Below, piece by piece: positions 1 to 11,575 of a stretch of 64,000 bases of DNA (position 1 is the stretch's first letter; the number at the start of each line of letters is the position of its first letter). The stretch spans positions 5,642,001-5,706,000 of the forward strand of contig NC_134758.1 of NCBI RefSeq assembly GCF_050436995.1, written 5' to 3'. Position numbers and translations under genes: made by a program. The stretch is from Anticarsia gemmatalis. Its lineage: Eukaryota; Arthropoda; Insecta; Lepidoptera; Erebidae. Under the pieces are notes generated by a model, which was not told where the DNA came from, did not search any database, and saw nothing but the letters and a program-made list of their open reading frames with translations.

Positions 1-2214
1 GAAAATTGTCGATTTTTTTGTATAAAAAATGTGTAGCTCCGATCAAACGCAAAAAAGGTGTAAAGCTTTAGTAGCTATCTTAAATAATACTTCTGTCGAT
101 TTGTAGCAGCACCTCTGATCTTGAAAACGGTGAAGGAAAACGTCGTAATGACACCTCGCATTTCTGTCAGTTTATAACACATTTCTTTTAAGAATATAAA
201 GTCCAAAACCCGCACTAGAATAGCATGGTAGATGTGAAGCACATCCTCTTCATTGAGAAGGATGGGAGAAGAATCTTGGCCAGCAGTGGGACAGTAAAGG
301 ATTAAATTTAAAACAAGCGTCTTCTCTACCAATTCAAAAACCTTCAATAAAATCTTTCCGTAGGCGTTGCTAACGATTTTCCAAAACGTAATGTTGTGCC
401 TAAGCAAGTTGTACGATACATGTGAACATGTTTTTATTTATACCCTCACTGGGACTGAGGACAATCCGTTTTTATTAAACACACTCAAACGCCACTTATT
501 AACAAATGTAGGCGGGAATTTTAGTTCAGGCTTTATTAAGGTTGACACTTGATGAGAACGTTTAAATTTCTGGACTTTAAAATATTGTGTATAGTCTGAG
601 TGATATAAAGTAAAGCTTGTTTTTAATTAGAATAATGTAAACCTACCTATGACGTGATATCGTTAACAATTCTATTTAAAAAGAGATAGAGCTAGATTTT
701 TCTGTACATAAGGAATGAAATATTTTTGCTTCCAGAAAATGAAAGCCGTATTTTCATTTAAATCTATTATTTTTAGTGTATGAAACCCAAGAGTAAGTGA
801 GTGTTTAAAGCAAAAAACAAATGAAACTCAAATATCGGGATATTTTAATATAACAAACCCAATACAAAAGTCATTCACAATCTATAAATTTTCTCCGAAG
901 TGTCAACCCTATCCTTTATAGTGTGATATCGGATGTACAAGTGTTTATTTTCGAACAGACTTTTAATTTCGACCAAACCAAAATACGTCGAGGCTTAATA
1001 CAAACAGAGGAGACATAAGTACTTTTTAATGCATGCCAGTAATTTTTATATTCAAACAAAAAGTATTTGACTTTTAGTTAATGTTGCTGCATAATTTCTT
1101 TGATGATTAGTATAGCCAGGAAACTGCAAAATTGGGGACCAATCTTAAACTTTACACTGACAAGGTAGAAGATTCTCACTGTTAAGATTTTTTTCCCAAA
1201 ACTAGATATGGGGAATTGTACAGTGAAAAATATAATGAAAACTATATAATTTTACTTAAAGTACTAACTTAAAAAGACTCGAATCGAACATATCATTTCA
1301 GTAACTAATAATTTTTCAATAGCTAGATGATCATACACAACGATCATTCACACTCGTATAACCAAAACATAAACAACTTTTTATCAATAAAACTAATTCT
1401 CGAAATCAATACAAAAAATACTAAAATTATTAAATCAAAAGCGGAAACATACATTGGCATTACATATGCAATGATACCGAGGTCAAACTGCAGGAAGTTT
1501 CGTTAAATTCTTTAACGTTTGGCAATGCTATTCCAGTTTCAATTTTGTGAATGAAGAGGCTGGACTTTTACAAATTTTATGGCCATCGTGTTATTAAAAA
1601 AAAAGTCGCTTAAAAAACCGGTAAAATGTTATAATGCTTAAAATCCTAAATGAGTTTTGTAAAGATAAGTTCATTGATGCATTAAAACTGCTCGTGGCTC
1701 ACCTTTTTTGATAGTGGTTTGACATTTTTGTATTGACATAAAGAGTGTTATTAACTTCCTTATATTTATAACGGGTGTTACAGTAATTATGTATTATTTT
1801 TATGTTAATTTATAATTACTGCAATTTATTTAAATTATGTATTAAAAGTTATTATATTAAAACTATATCATATATTTTTTTTAACTCAGCTGAATAAAGT
1901 AGTAAGCTGATTGGACATTTTAATTATGTCGTTTCTATGAGACAGAAATTATGAATAATTTGGTCATTGTCGACACTTCAAGTCATCTTATGAATATTAA
2001 CTTTTAACTTTAAAATTTTAAAAGGTACAAAAGTTGTACGTCGTTTTTCTTAAATTCAGGCCAAGAATGCGACAAAATGACCAAACGATAGTGAAATATA
2101 TGACAAACCTTTTTTCTTGTCTTAAAAACACATAAATAAAGATTACAAACAGGCCAATAAATACATTTTCTCTTTTCACAACTGGCAATTAAAAATGTCA
2201 TTTACATAATTAAA
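1..2214. other. AT-rich non-coding DNA
   Basis: No gene, RNA or repeat is recognised. The only notable open stretch is on the minus strand at 75-407 (see separate entry). A short match to the common lepidopteran string CCAGCAGTGGGAC lies near 271, but without the rest of a LINE tail it is too short to call. The remainder is A/T runs with frequent stops in all frames. Confidence 0.6.
75..407 (-). other. Unrecognised 110-codon open frame, probably not a gene
   Basis: This minus-strand stretch is free of stops for 110 codons but opens with TTG, not ATG. The upstream extension reaches a TAA without meeting an ATG. No domain, signal peptide or repeat family is recognised in the translation. It could be an exon (a TCCCAG acceptor-like string lies upstream on the minus strand), a decayed transposon piece, or chance. 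The flanking sequence gives no strong donor site, and no neighbouring exon can be joined to it. Chance is favoured. Confidence 0.12.
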
Positions 2215-2440
2215 AATTAAACCAAAGTAGAGTCAAAACACTGCACGACGCGACGATAAAATATCGATTAGAATTAAGTGGAATCGAGTTCTCGATTTGA
2301 AATACTAATCACGTCGTTAGTTGACCTCTCATTGACACGACGCTCCTCTGCCATCTCGAAACAATTAAAACAATCTACATCGATGTATCGGTTCGGTCAG
2401 ATCCGCATTCTCATCAAATGAGCCATCGACCTCACACAGC
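2215..2440. promoter_or_regulatory. Candidate cis-regulatory island
   Basis: A block visibly richer in G/C and CpG than its surroundings. It contains ATCGAT twice (near 2263 and 2379), the homeodomain-type string CGATTAGAATTAAGTGG and several CGACG steps. There is no open frame and no recognised repeat. Composition and motif content suggest a conserved non-coding element; this is inference only. Confidence 0.25.
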
Positions 2441-3167
2441 GTAGGTTTTAAGAAATTTCTCCTTAGTGTTTTATGATTATTTTAATAAGAAAGCCACGCA
2501 CAATGTAGTGAGGTTAAGTGTACACTTGTAAAATTGGCTTTCGTTGAATCAAATTGATCGTAACTTAGGCTGTGTAAATAAAATAAAATTAAATATTCTT
2601 GCCTTCTATAAAAAGGTTGTAACCACGAATGTATTCTTATGAATAAATCCAACGGATTTAATCGTATTTGTGAAGAAATCATAAATTGATCTTAAGGATT
2701 CGTCTTTAAGTAGTTATTACTGACATTTTTTATATACCTATTAGCTGTAAAGAAGTAACAGGTATTTTGTGTGTCAGTGCTATATAAGCGTGAATAATTA
2801 CATATTTATAATAACCAAATAAAGGTAAAACAAGTCAGTTCTTAACAATAATAACTCTTAAAGCGTTGATGGGTTTCATATGAACATCATACAGAATGAA
2901 ATGTATTGTTTTTATTAAGGACGTTTTGTTTTCGTGAGTGACAGGCAGATTGCTAAAGTGACCTTTCTAGAGGCGGTAAAGTTCAATCCGAAATGAAGAT
3001 TTAAAATATTTTGAATTATCCCTTCTCATTATTTTGAAGGCATTTTGTTGACTTGAAGCAAGGACTGGATTGCACCCGACACTTATAAAAATATACCTAT
3101 CTTAAATTAAGACTTAACTCATCATAAAAAAATGCATGTTTAAAGACATGATGAATTCTAATTTCGT
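2441..3167. other. AT-rich non-coding DNA
   Basis: Nothing recognised; only short random open frames on the minus strand around 2482-2682. Confidence 0.6.
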
Positions 3168-3192
3168 TTTAATCAATCGATTATTGATTAAA
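3168..3192. promoter_or_regulatory. Palindrome of two ATCAAT/ATTGAT sites around ATCGAT
   Basis: TTTAATCAAT at 3168-3177 is the exact reverse complement of ATTGATTAAA at 3183-3192, with spacer CGATT. The arms resemble Exd/PBX-Hox type sites (TGATT/ATCAAT). A binding role is inferred from motif resemblance alone, in sequence where AT-rich palindromes arise easily. Confidence 0.25.
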
Positions 3193-4969
3193 TACCGATT
3201 TTTTCAACCGCATGGTAGTGTATCATTTTTATTTTTTTACTAGTTTTCTTCAGAAAAGAACACAAATCTCCGTACTTGAAACTATAATAACATAGTTCTG
3301 TCCACGTGTTGTGAGCCAGCCATCGTAAAAGTGCCGAAACAACTCAACAATGAGATCTCGATGTATTTATTGGGCGATTTTATTGGTCGCTTGAAAGTAT
3401 TAAACGTGATCGTATATCAACTTGACTGATGGCACAATCTTGATATAGTAATTTATTTTTAATTGTACAATACCACTAAAATGGAATTTTGTAAGTGAAT
3501 ATAAATATTTTAAAAGGTTATGGCACAAAGCTACATATTTTAAATATTTACGTGGGTGTTATTACGAGTGCAAGTATTATTCAATTCGAGCATAAAACTT
3601 GTTAATGTATATACTACAGCTGTCAGAAAGACATTTACTGCGATTTATTAAGTAGCTTAATTTTCATGATACCTGAATGATAGAAGTAAGTACCTACTTC
3701 CAATAACTAATAAAAAAGGATTGAATTTCAACTTAATCGTATTTCCTTACACATTTATTATCAAAGTAGTTTTAAATATGAGGATTATTTTGATGATGTT
3801 GCAAGTCTCGACCAAGTTATGCAGAACGAAAAATATCTCATTGTATAAATAGATGCTTTGTCTTCTATGTGGTGTCGAACAAGATTTTTATCAGACGAAA
3901 ACAAATATATCACTCAAGAAATTTCCATAACCCAACAATGAACCAATAACCAATAATGTAAAAAGGCTGACACTAATACATATTAATATATTTCGAACTA
4001 ATTTTAATGCAGAGAAACACATCTATAATTTTGACAAAGTTAATTTTGCAGTTGATGTTCTCGTCTGTCTTGCAAATAAGGCTCAAATTTAAGAAGAAAG
4101 TAAGTTTGAGAACGGTAAATATAAGTTTGTAAGTGGCCAACCGGCTTCGGATTTGAGCTCGGGGTGTCAAGTCATCGGTCGTTAATCTATATTAAAATAA
4201 ACCTCATTGTTTCTCTTTATTACCAAAATTAAATTAGAGAGTACCTTATGACTAGCATAAAACGAAAGATCACGGTCAAGACAAACTGGTTCGAGGTTTA
4301 AATGAATGTTCGGATATAATGTTTTGAATTTATCATTGGAGTTCACATCTTGTGTCGTGAACGGAACTGCGTGGAGTGGTAATTTGCATTGCATTTGGTG
4401 CAGTGAAAATAAAGAGCAATGATGAACAATATCTTAAATATTCCCATTTTCAACTGCATTCTAAGAATGGCAGATCAATTATTTTCATAACAATAACAGA
4501 AAATTTTCGTTATACAAATGTTACAGTATGTGAGTTATAACGACTACAGTTTTAAGTAATAGACTTACGCCAAGTATTTATTAAGGAAAATCTTTGCGTT
4601 CAACGCAATTTATTTTCCACAGAATCATTGAAATTCATATCAAGCCGCCTTCAAGGAAAATTTTCGCTTGTTCAGAGAACATTCGATAACGGTATTACCC
4701 AAATGTAAAACGTTGGCACAACAATTATACATCAAATGACCTATTGATTTCCTCGAACCGTCGATGCGTGCATTATTCAATAATAACGGACTGTTTGAAA
4801 CAATATTCACAGCTGTAAAGCTCCGAGTTAATCAGAACGCTAAAGATTGTGTCGGAAGACAAGAAATAAAATAAAAAAACAATCATAAATACAATAGCGC
4901 AAGTCATATAGTTTCCGACGTCGTTTCTCAATAGATTGTGCCGATAGTCCAGGCTGGGTGTTTGCCAGT
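3193..4969. other. AT-rich non-coding DNA with one short island
   Basis: Mostly AT-rich. A more complex patch at about 3290-3410 contains CCACGTGTTG and TTATTGGGCGATTTTATTGG. No coding frame, RNA gene or known repeat is recognised. Confidence 0.5.
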
Positions 4970-5330
4970 TCAATTATCATTACCAGTCGAGATTCCGTCC
5001 AGTCACTGTGTTGTGGGTGACCCGCATTAAATCGGTTAATTCAAACTATTTATCAACTCCATTCGTTATGCATAGGATCAGATTTTGAAATTGTTTGATG
5101 ATGTTATGGCGTTCGGTCCATTGTGTCACTACCCCGCCTGGCTTAGTGTGATGGGTGTGTACCTACTATGTTAATCGGTGTATCACTGATTGAATCTATT
5201 GAGTCTCTAGTTAAATAGTACTGAGGCTATTATGACGCTCTCCAGTTAATGTTCCCATACATGGCAGGGACAGTTAGCTCGACCGTATGTTCGACGTGTG
5301 TCCTCACTTAGATCGTTGCTCTTAGTGGTC
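4970..5330. promoter_or_regulatory. Candidate cis-regulatory island
   Basis: A 360-bp stretch of higher complexity and G/C than its flanks, lacking poly-A/T runs. It includes TGGGTGACCCGCATTAAATC and several ATTA/TTAAT cores. No open frame or repeat is recognised. Interpreted as possible conserved non-coding DNA; weakly supported. Confidence 0.22.
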
Positions 5331-7550
5331 AAATGTTAATGTTTACTTTTATCATCGTTGTAATTTAGATTTCCCGTTACTTATGTTTCTATTCACCTTA
5401 ATTTCATATTTTAGTGGTACACGAAGAGTGCTCAGATTGATCACGAATATTTGATTCGAGTATAAGAGTAGGTATTCATTGGTAAATCATATGGATGAAA
5501 CCAACTCTTTTCGGACTATAACTTACTATAAAAAGAAAAATAATTTTGCGCAATGTAATAAGTTCCACTGACTTGTCTTAAATCTATGATTTTATTTCAT
5601 TAAAGCTGAACAAAGATGAGAAATATGTAGGTTCACAGTAGGTTAACAAAATTCATAGCTACATTCAGAAATCTGAAAACGGTCTGTATCGCCTCATATT
5701 ACTTAACCTTAAACCGTGTCTTATAAATTGCAATATTAGTTTTACATAATGGCGACTGGGGTCCCGAACAATAGGCTTGATAGCTATACGACCTCCTTCA
5801 CTCCTGAATGGGATGCCTTTAAAATCGTTATTATAGATTTAATGTTATTATTCATACGTGTTAAATATTGGAAATATGTTTATGGTATTTTAGGAACGTC
5901 AACATTGTTTGAAGGCAGATAAAATTGGTATATTAGGGTACTTTATACTTACTCTGAATTTGTCCCACTGTTGGGTGCGCGTCTCGTTGCAGCATTAGGA
6001 GTTGAGCGTCACTCAGTCTACTAAGGGAGCTGGGCGCAAAGTAGAATAAAGAAATGATGAGCTTTTAGTAAGTACCATAGGTTTTTAGAGAAAGCCAAGC
6101 TGGAGCAATCAATCTATAAACAAAATTATCTCTATTCAAATATACAATGTACGGCTACCAAATAATTTGGCTCCAAATTAATCTATATTAACGAACTACA
6201 CACAGATTTTCAAAACTAATAGGTAAAGGTAACAATGAGGCGATTGTTCGCCGCCAATGAATGGCAACAATGCATGACACAAATGAGCACCTAATTGGAA
6301 CATTGCGACATCAGCCAAAACCGTGAGCTCGTGATACCAGCCAACTGAGTTCTGTGTTCTCACACGGATATGGGATCATTTGTGTTGCAATATTTATTTA
6401 CGAGGTTATAGTATTAATTTTATTATATTTCAACTGTTACACAATATCATACACGAGTCTTCTTTCAGTCGAGATGATGATTCTTAGCTCTATACCATGA
6501 GAGAAATATTTCGAACCACTTTCAAAAATTGTGTGTGTTTCAAATTGTGGTCCTGAAACTGGAAATGGAAGAGATATGCTTATTGATTTTCCCCCGAACT
6601 TAAAAGCTACCCTACCTCTTAAATATTCATCACTGTGATAAAAAATGTAACAGACGTTCTAAAGCTTGTTGTTGACATCACCCAATCCTCATCATAGTCC
6701 ACAGTCATCACAGATACACTAATACGCCAACACGTCACATCTAATTATACTAATCCTGTATCTATTAAAAAAGCCAGCAGTTGAAACAACAGAACATTAC
6801 TTAATACCGTCAACACGTTCTTGTTCAGTTTATCTTTCGCATCAGTGCTTCTAATTCCCTCATGTGGGGCAACTTGAACAATGACGGTCAAAAGGGTAGG
6901 CAGTACCGGTAGCGATCTCCGATAATCCCAATGATTTGGTGACATTTTGAAGTATGTCAGTCAGGGCTTGTAGCATCGTGTCGTGACGCCCCAAGTGGCG
7001 ACTTCTTGATCCAAATTAATTAAAACAGAGACACAAAACTAAAGCTATCACGATTGGTTTAGACTTTAGACGGTCGTTTAGTGTGGATACGACTATTGTT
7101 AATTTGATTGCCCTTTGTGTTCTAGATTTCATTTTAAGTGGTTTGCTCCTTATTCTCCGGTCGATCCTTCAGATGCCTCGTAACATTTGAGTCCTTATAG
7201 ATTGTTCTAATATTGAATAACGTCAATCGAGTTTCATCAAATGCTATTGCGGAATGAGAGGAACTGGAACATAAATTGTAGAGCATGCTGTATTGTTATA
7301 CATGCTGATGCTGCTGTTTTGTTCTAATTTTGGTCTCGGCTGACTTCTAGACTGAAGCAACGTGGTTTTAAACATAAAGAATAATGGTTACATTCATAAG
7401 TAAACAAAAGAAAACGACTCGATCCTCACCATTCGCAAAGACCATACACAAAAGCGATACTTCAACCGCAACAAGCTCGTTCAATAAAAATATTTCTTGA
7501 TGATTAATACTGGTACCAATTACACACAGGCACCTTAATTAATACCGAAA
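5331..7550. other. Non-coding DNA, no genes recognised
   Basis: AT-rich with moderately complex patches at about 5750-5815, 6230-6375 and 6830-6990. The minus-strand frame at 6745-6945 has no recognisable domain and is treated as chance. Confidence 0.5.
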
Positions 7551-7870
7551 ACCTCATTTATTCATGACAAAGTGAATCAAGACACGTCCACACATGGTGA
7601 GGCTCATAAAAATCCGACACTGGCCCACCGCTGAGTGGCAAGAGACTGCGTGCTAACCGTCACATTTCAAAATACAATATGCTAATTACCATCTTTTTTT
7701 TCTACCCTACAAGCTCTGAGAAGTGTATGCAAATTCCTCTCGGCCCTTTAATTACGCTTCGGACACGACTGACGACGGCGTTAAAGATGCAGTTTTAAGA
7801 ATTGTCAGTGTTTACACTGCGCGTGCGCACCGAGATTTAAATGGTAAGAGGATTTAGTGAGAGCATTGTG
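7551..7870. promoter_or_regulatory. Candidate cis-regulatory island with octamer and GCGCGTGCGC motif
   Basis: A G/C-richer block with a perfect POU octamer ATGCAAAT at 7727-7734, a homeodomain-like AATTACGCTT shortly after, and ACTGCGCGTGCGCACC near 7816-7831, which resembles an NRF1/Ewg-type palindrome. The co-occurrence suggests an enhancer or a distal promoter. No open frame follows. Confidence 0.3.
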
Positions 7871-8289
7871 AGTGACTATGAAAATGTTTGTTGCTGATTA
7901 GGGCTGCCTCGTCGTTTGTGTTTATTGCTATTTATTTTTATTACAGAGAGGGTCTTACATGAGTTATGCTGATCGCCAGATTGCAAGACTTTTCGAAGCG
8001 TTATTGGACTTCTCCCTATTTAAAATTTTTAGTCCACATCTGAAAAACGGATAGGGGAATAACATACAGTGTATCGTTTGGTACTAGCAACGTTTAACTA
8101 TTATCTCCTTTTTTACGCGGAAATCAGAATAGGTAGTTCTCAATTCATTTATCCATAGGTGTATGGAAATAAAAAAGCTCCGTTATATTCACACATCACT
8201 CAAAAGGACCCACGTGAGATTTTGTATCGGACCATACATCACGGTAGCAAAAACAACCATTAAGCCCTTCTAAGAAATCCATTTTAGGC
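7871..8289. other. AT-rich non-coding DNA
   Basis: Nothing recognised. Confidence 0.5.
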
Positions 8290-8880
8290 ATCGAACCCGA
8301 AATCAATGCGACATAATCGAAGTTAACGTGTCCCGGACCATTGAAAGTGTCCCCAATCAACAATAGGAGGCGACATTAATTCTATCCATCATGTCGATCC
8401 TAAAAAGGGTTGAAGTTCATTAAGAGATGCATTCCTCAAGTATTATTCTTTGAAAACTGGTAATAAAAATAATAACAAGGCGGCCACCCTGCCAAGTGCT
8501 ATCAGCTCCATCTGTTGTCGCGGCGGACAAACTCGCCTAATGAACGATGATAAATCATATTCGAGAGGCGGCTCGTAGCCTGTGCCATGCTATTCTCGCG
8601 ACGCATCAATTCTCGGCCACTTTCTGCGGCGCAACGTCCATTACCGCATTAGTTTTATTGTACAGCATTACGGTTGTTTGCTGAGCGGTAATGGACGGTG
8701 TTTAATTCGTATTTATGAATGTTGGCGAGATATTCAAGAGCAACTGTGAGGTGTCTCTGGGCCCGTGTCCCTGCCCGCACAACATTGTGCTTACTAATGA
8801 TTTTATGCAAATGCAGCCTCTTTAGATCGAAGTCTTAGCGCGATCTCGAACCGTCAGGTACCAGGCTCATTATTAATATA
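8290..8880. promoter_or_regulatory. Complex CpG-containing island with hairpin and octamer
   Basis: About 590 bp of high-complexity sequence in AT-rich surroundings. It contains clustered CGCG/GCGG steps at 8478-8650, the inverted pair CGTCCATTACCGC (8635-8647) and GCGGTAATGGACG (8685-8697) around a 37-nt loop, and a perfect octamer ATGCAAAT at 8805-8812. The inverted arms each carry a TAATGG/CCATTA homeodomain-type core. No open frame spans it, so a conserved regulatory element or structured transcript segment is more likely than an exon. Confidence 0.35.
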
Positions 8881-10112
8881 ATTTGAAATATGACTTGGGA
8901 ATTTTCGAGAATATTATCGTGAAATAAATTAGTTTTTATTAGTTTATCGAGTGACAAATGAAATAAAGGGTGATTTCTCTTGGCATTATAACTGGCAGGT
9001 AGCCAATATCTTGGACAAAGATGCGTGAGCCATTAAATATGTTACTAATAATACGTGAAAATTAACAAATATCTTGTAACTGATATACTTTATGCCTGTT
9101 CTGACGATGGACATTACATTGGGTTCTTCGAAGAAAATCTGTTTAAATATGTCACATCCATAACAAAGTGACGATTCTATAGCAGCGATTGAGTGAGTTG
9201 TATATGCTTACACTAAAAATTTGAATGTAATTATGAGCTCTTAACGACCTCAAAATAGGTAATGATATTTCAATGACTCCTCAAATATTTAATTTCATTA
9301 TTACGTCTAAGTGTTTGCGCGTGGAAATATAAATTAAAATCATATGATGCAAAGTACGTCACATGTAATTTATTAAGCCAACGTATTGGTATCGTTCTCG
9401 TGTGAGGTCCATTAGATAGATTGTGTTAAAAAAAATAATCCGTGAATTATTTTTGTAACCTAGATTCAGTGCTATTTTTAAACTTGAAAGGAATCACGTG
9501 TGAATTAGCGTAGGTTTTTTCACAAAATAAGTCAATATTGGTATTTATGTTTTGGTTACCGAAATTCTAAGAATATTTTTGATTTGTGACGCTACACTAA
9601 TTTTCTTTATTATAATTTTATAAATATCTTCTATCATAGAATTTTTTTTTAACCAAACGAAAATTACATCCGTTTACTGAGTTAAAGTATGGGAATATCC
9701 AATCCTCTTTAAACCTACACCACCGAAACTATTTCTAGGTGATAAATTAGCGTAGAAAGAGGAATAAGTTAACAAAATAAGTAGTTCTTAAAAAATACTT
9801 ATTTCAAAAATATTTTTTTAACGCAATATGAATTACCAAACCAGCACAAATCACTGATCATCTTTCAAGGTACATTGTTAGAAATTTAATGTTTCTCTGT
9901 TACATATTAACAAAAGCAAGATACTTGGAAAACGGTTCATCTCGTAGGAATTCCTTAACACTGATTCACCGGAACACCTCACAATCCCACGTTTCCTTCG
10001 CGACGAAGAACAAAGCTAATCGTTACTTAACCTTAATTGCCATAATTACCCACTGTACCGACAAAATGATTTATTATCTAAACGGTAGCTAAATATCTAA
10101 ATAGAGCCAAAC
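8881..10112. other. AT-rich non-coding DNA
   Basis: No gene or repeat recognised. The plus-strand frame at 9889-10092 has no domain and is likely chance; 9935-10030 is slightly more complex than its flanks. Confidence 0.5.
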
Positions 10113-10394
10113 ATTTCGAAGTTTTACATTATACGATACGACGACGATACGACTACGAAACGACCAACACTCTATACAAATGATCTTATTTACATGTACA
10201 CACTTATATTAGTACATAAAGCTTCAGAATCACTAACGATTATACCGATACAGTATACTATTAGGCTTGGTTCGAGAAAACGTCGTAGTCGTGTCGTTCT
10301 AGTGTCGTCTAATACAAAGTCTATTCGGCTAATGTTCGCCTCTCGTCGGCATTCGTCGGTCAGTGTGGGAATATTCAAGTTTGCACTTCGAAAT
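10113..10394. repeat. CpG-rich inverted-repeat unit, MITE-like
   Basis: ATTTCGAAGT at 10113-10122 matches the reverse complement of ACTTCGAAAT at 10385-10394. Inside, a run of ACGACGATACGACTACGA (from about 10139) is partly complementary to TCGTAGTCGTGTCGTTC (from about 10282), so the unit could fold back on itself. The very high density of CGA/TCG steps also produces overlapping open frames on both strands that look artefactual. Ends and target-site duplication are not clear. It may be a MITE, a foldback element or a CpG-rich regulatory block. Confidence 0.35.
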
Positions 10395-11393
10395 TAATGA
10401 ATGGAGTCGTTTGTGTTGTCGGTAATGAATGAGTATCTAGTGTTAAATGGGGAACAAAAATTGGATGCTGACTCTTCAACTAGGTTTAAATTATTTTTTT
10501 TCTAATATTCAGTGTGAGAAGTTCTCACGCTCTTTACCTGATTGAGTAAAATTTGAAAGGTTATCGTTTCGCATTTGATTTTGCGTTGTTTAGTAACTGT
10601 TTAGCGTTCTTCTAAACAATCGACGACTGTATTAGGTATGATTGATGGATGAGATAAATTCGATGATGAAATTAGGCTATAGAGTTAAAAGCGAAAGAAC
10701 AGGCAAAGTTATTACTCCTTATAGTACTTACTTTCTTTCCTACTTACGTTAGCTACGATAGGGAGAGATAAATGTATCATGCTGGTATTAACAATTGATA
10801 ATTGTTTTTAAGAACTCTTAAGAAATAACTCAGTCAGCACAAAAATAACGTCACAAATAAATGTATTGCCCGATATTGGCATAAAGTAAATAAATAATCA
10901 TTACTGACTTTATCTTATTGAAATACTTCAGTGTGACTTGTAAAATAAGCCAGTTAGCCGACCGAACATAACCTTTTATTTTACAGATCTAATCTAAGAA
11001 CTAATTGTATGACCCTCGTATGTTTCGCAGAACTGACTGTCGAGACAAACGTTAGTATGATTTGATTAATACGTGTGATCAGAACACGCTGATCTATAAT
11101 CAACTAGTTACAAGCCGTAATACAAAGTCATTGACACCTAGAATAAAAAAACTATCATTATCATAATCTTGATCGAGGATTTTTTTTATAGAGATTTCCT
11201 GCTGTTGCTCACCTTTACGCATAGTTGGATGAAAAAAGATTATTATGCGTTTTGCTATTCACGCTTCATTTTTGCCTTACTGTTTGTTTAGACTACATTG
11301 ATCCTTGAAAAAGCTAAGAAAAGCAATGTCATAAACGCATGGTAAAGTATCACATGATTTTGTTGATCATCAGATTACTGCCTCTATAAAAAA
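10395..11393. other. AT-rich non-coding DNA
   Basis: Nothing recognised. GTGAGAAGTTCTCAC near 10513-10527 is a short odd palindrome without a clear family. Confidence 0.5.
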
Positions 11394-11575
11394 TGCTCTT
11401 GTGTCGCGGGGACTTTTACAAACAACAGACACAAAGTACAAGCAGACCCGAGAGAACTGCTCATGGATCGCACTAATATTTGTCCCGTGTGGAAACCGAA
11501 TCCCGGGTTTTCCGACGCACTGTTAGCGGCGTGGCAACCACATTTTCCACTGGGCAATGAAGGCCGTCATATACC
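11394..11575 (-). mobile_element. tRNA-type SINE relic
   Basis: Read on the minus strand, the segment begins around TGCCCAGTGGAAAATG and continues with GCCACGCCGCTAACAGTGCG, a degenerate pol III B-box-like string (GGATTCGGTTTCC; reverse complement at 11491-11504), then ACACGGGACAAATATT and a 3' part ending GTCCCCGCGACACAAGAGC. I recognise this as a widespread lepidopteran tRNA-like SINE body. The B box departs from GGTTCGANTCC and no target-site duplication is visible, so the copy looks old and possibly end-truncated. It should be transcriptionally dead. Confidence 0.65.

Noticed and set aside
10190..10397. Antiparallel frames of 62 and 67 codons
   Set aside because: Both are products of the CGA/TCG-rich inverted-repeat unit.
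10513..10527. GTGAGAAGTTCTCAC as a heat-shock element
   Set aside because: The spacing of GAA and TTC is one base, not the two required for an HSE.
11394..11575. True tRNA gene on the minus strand
   Set aside because: The B box is degenerate, no cloverleaf or anticodon arm can be drawn, and the 3' part is a SINE body.
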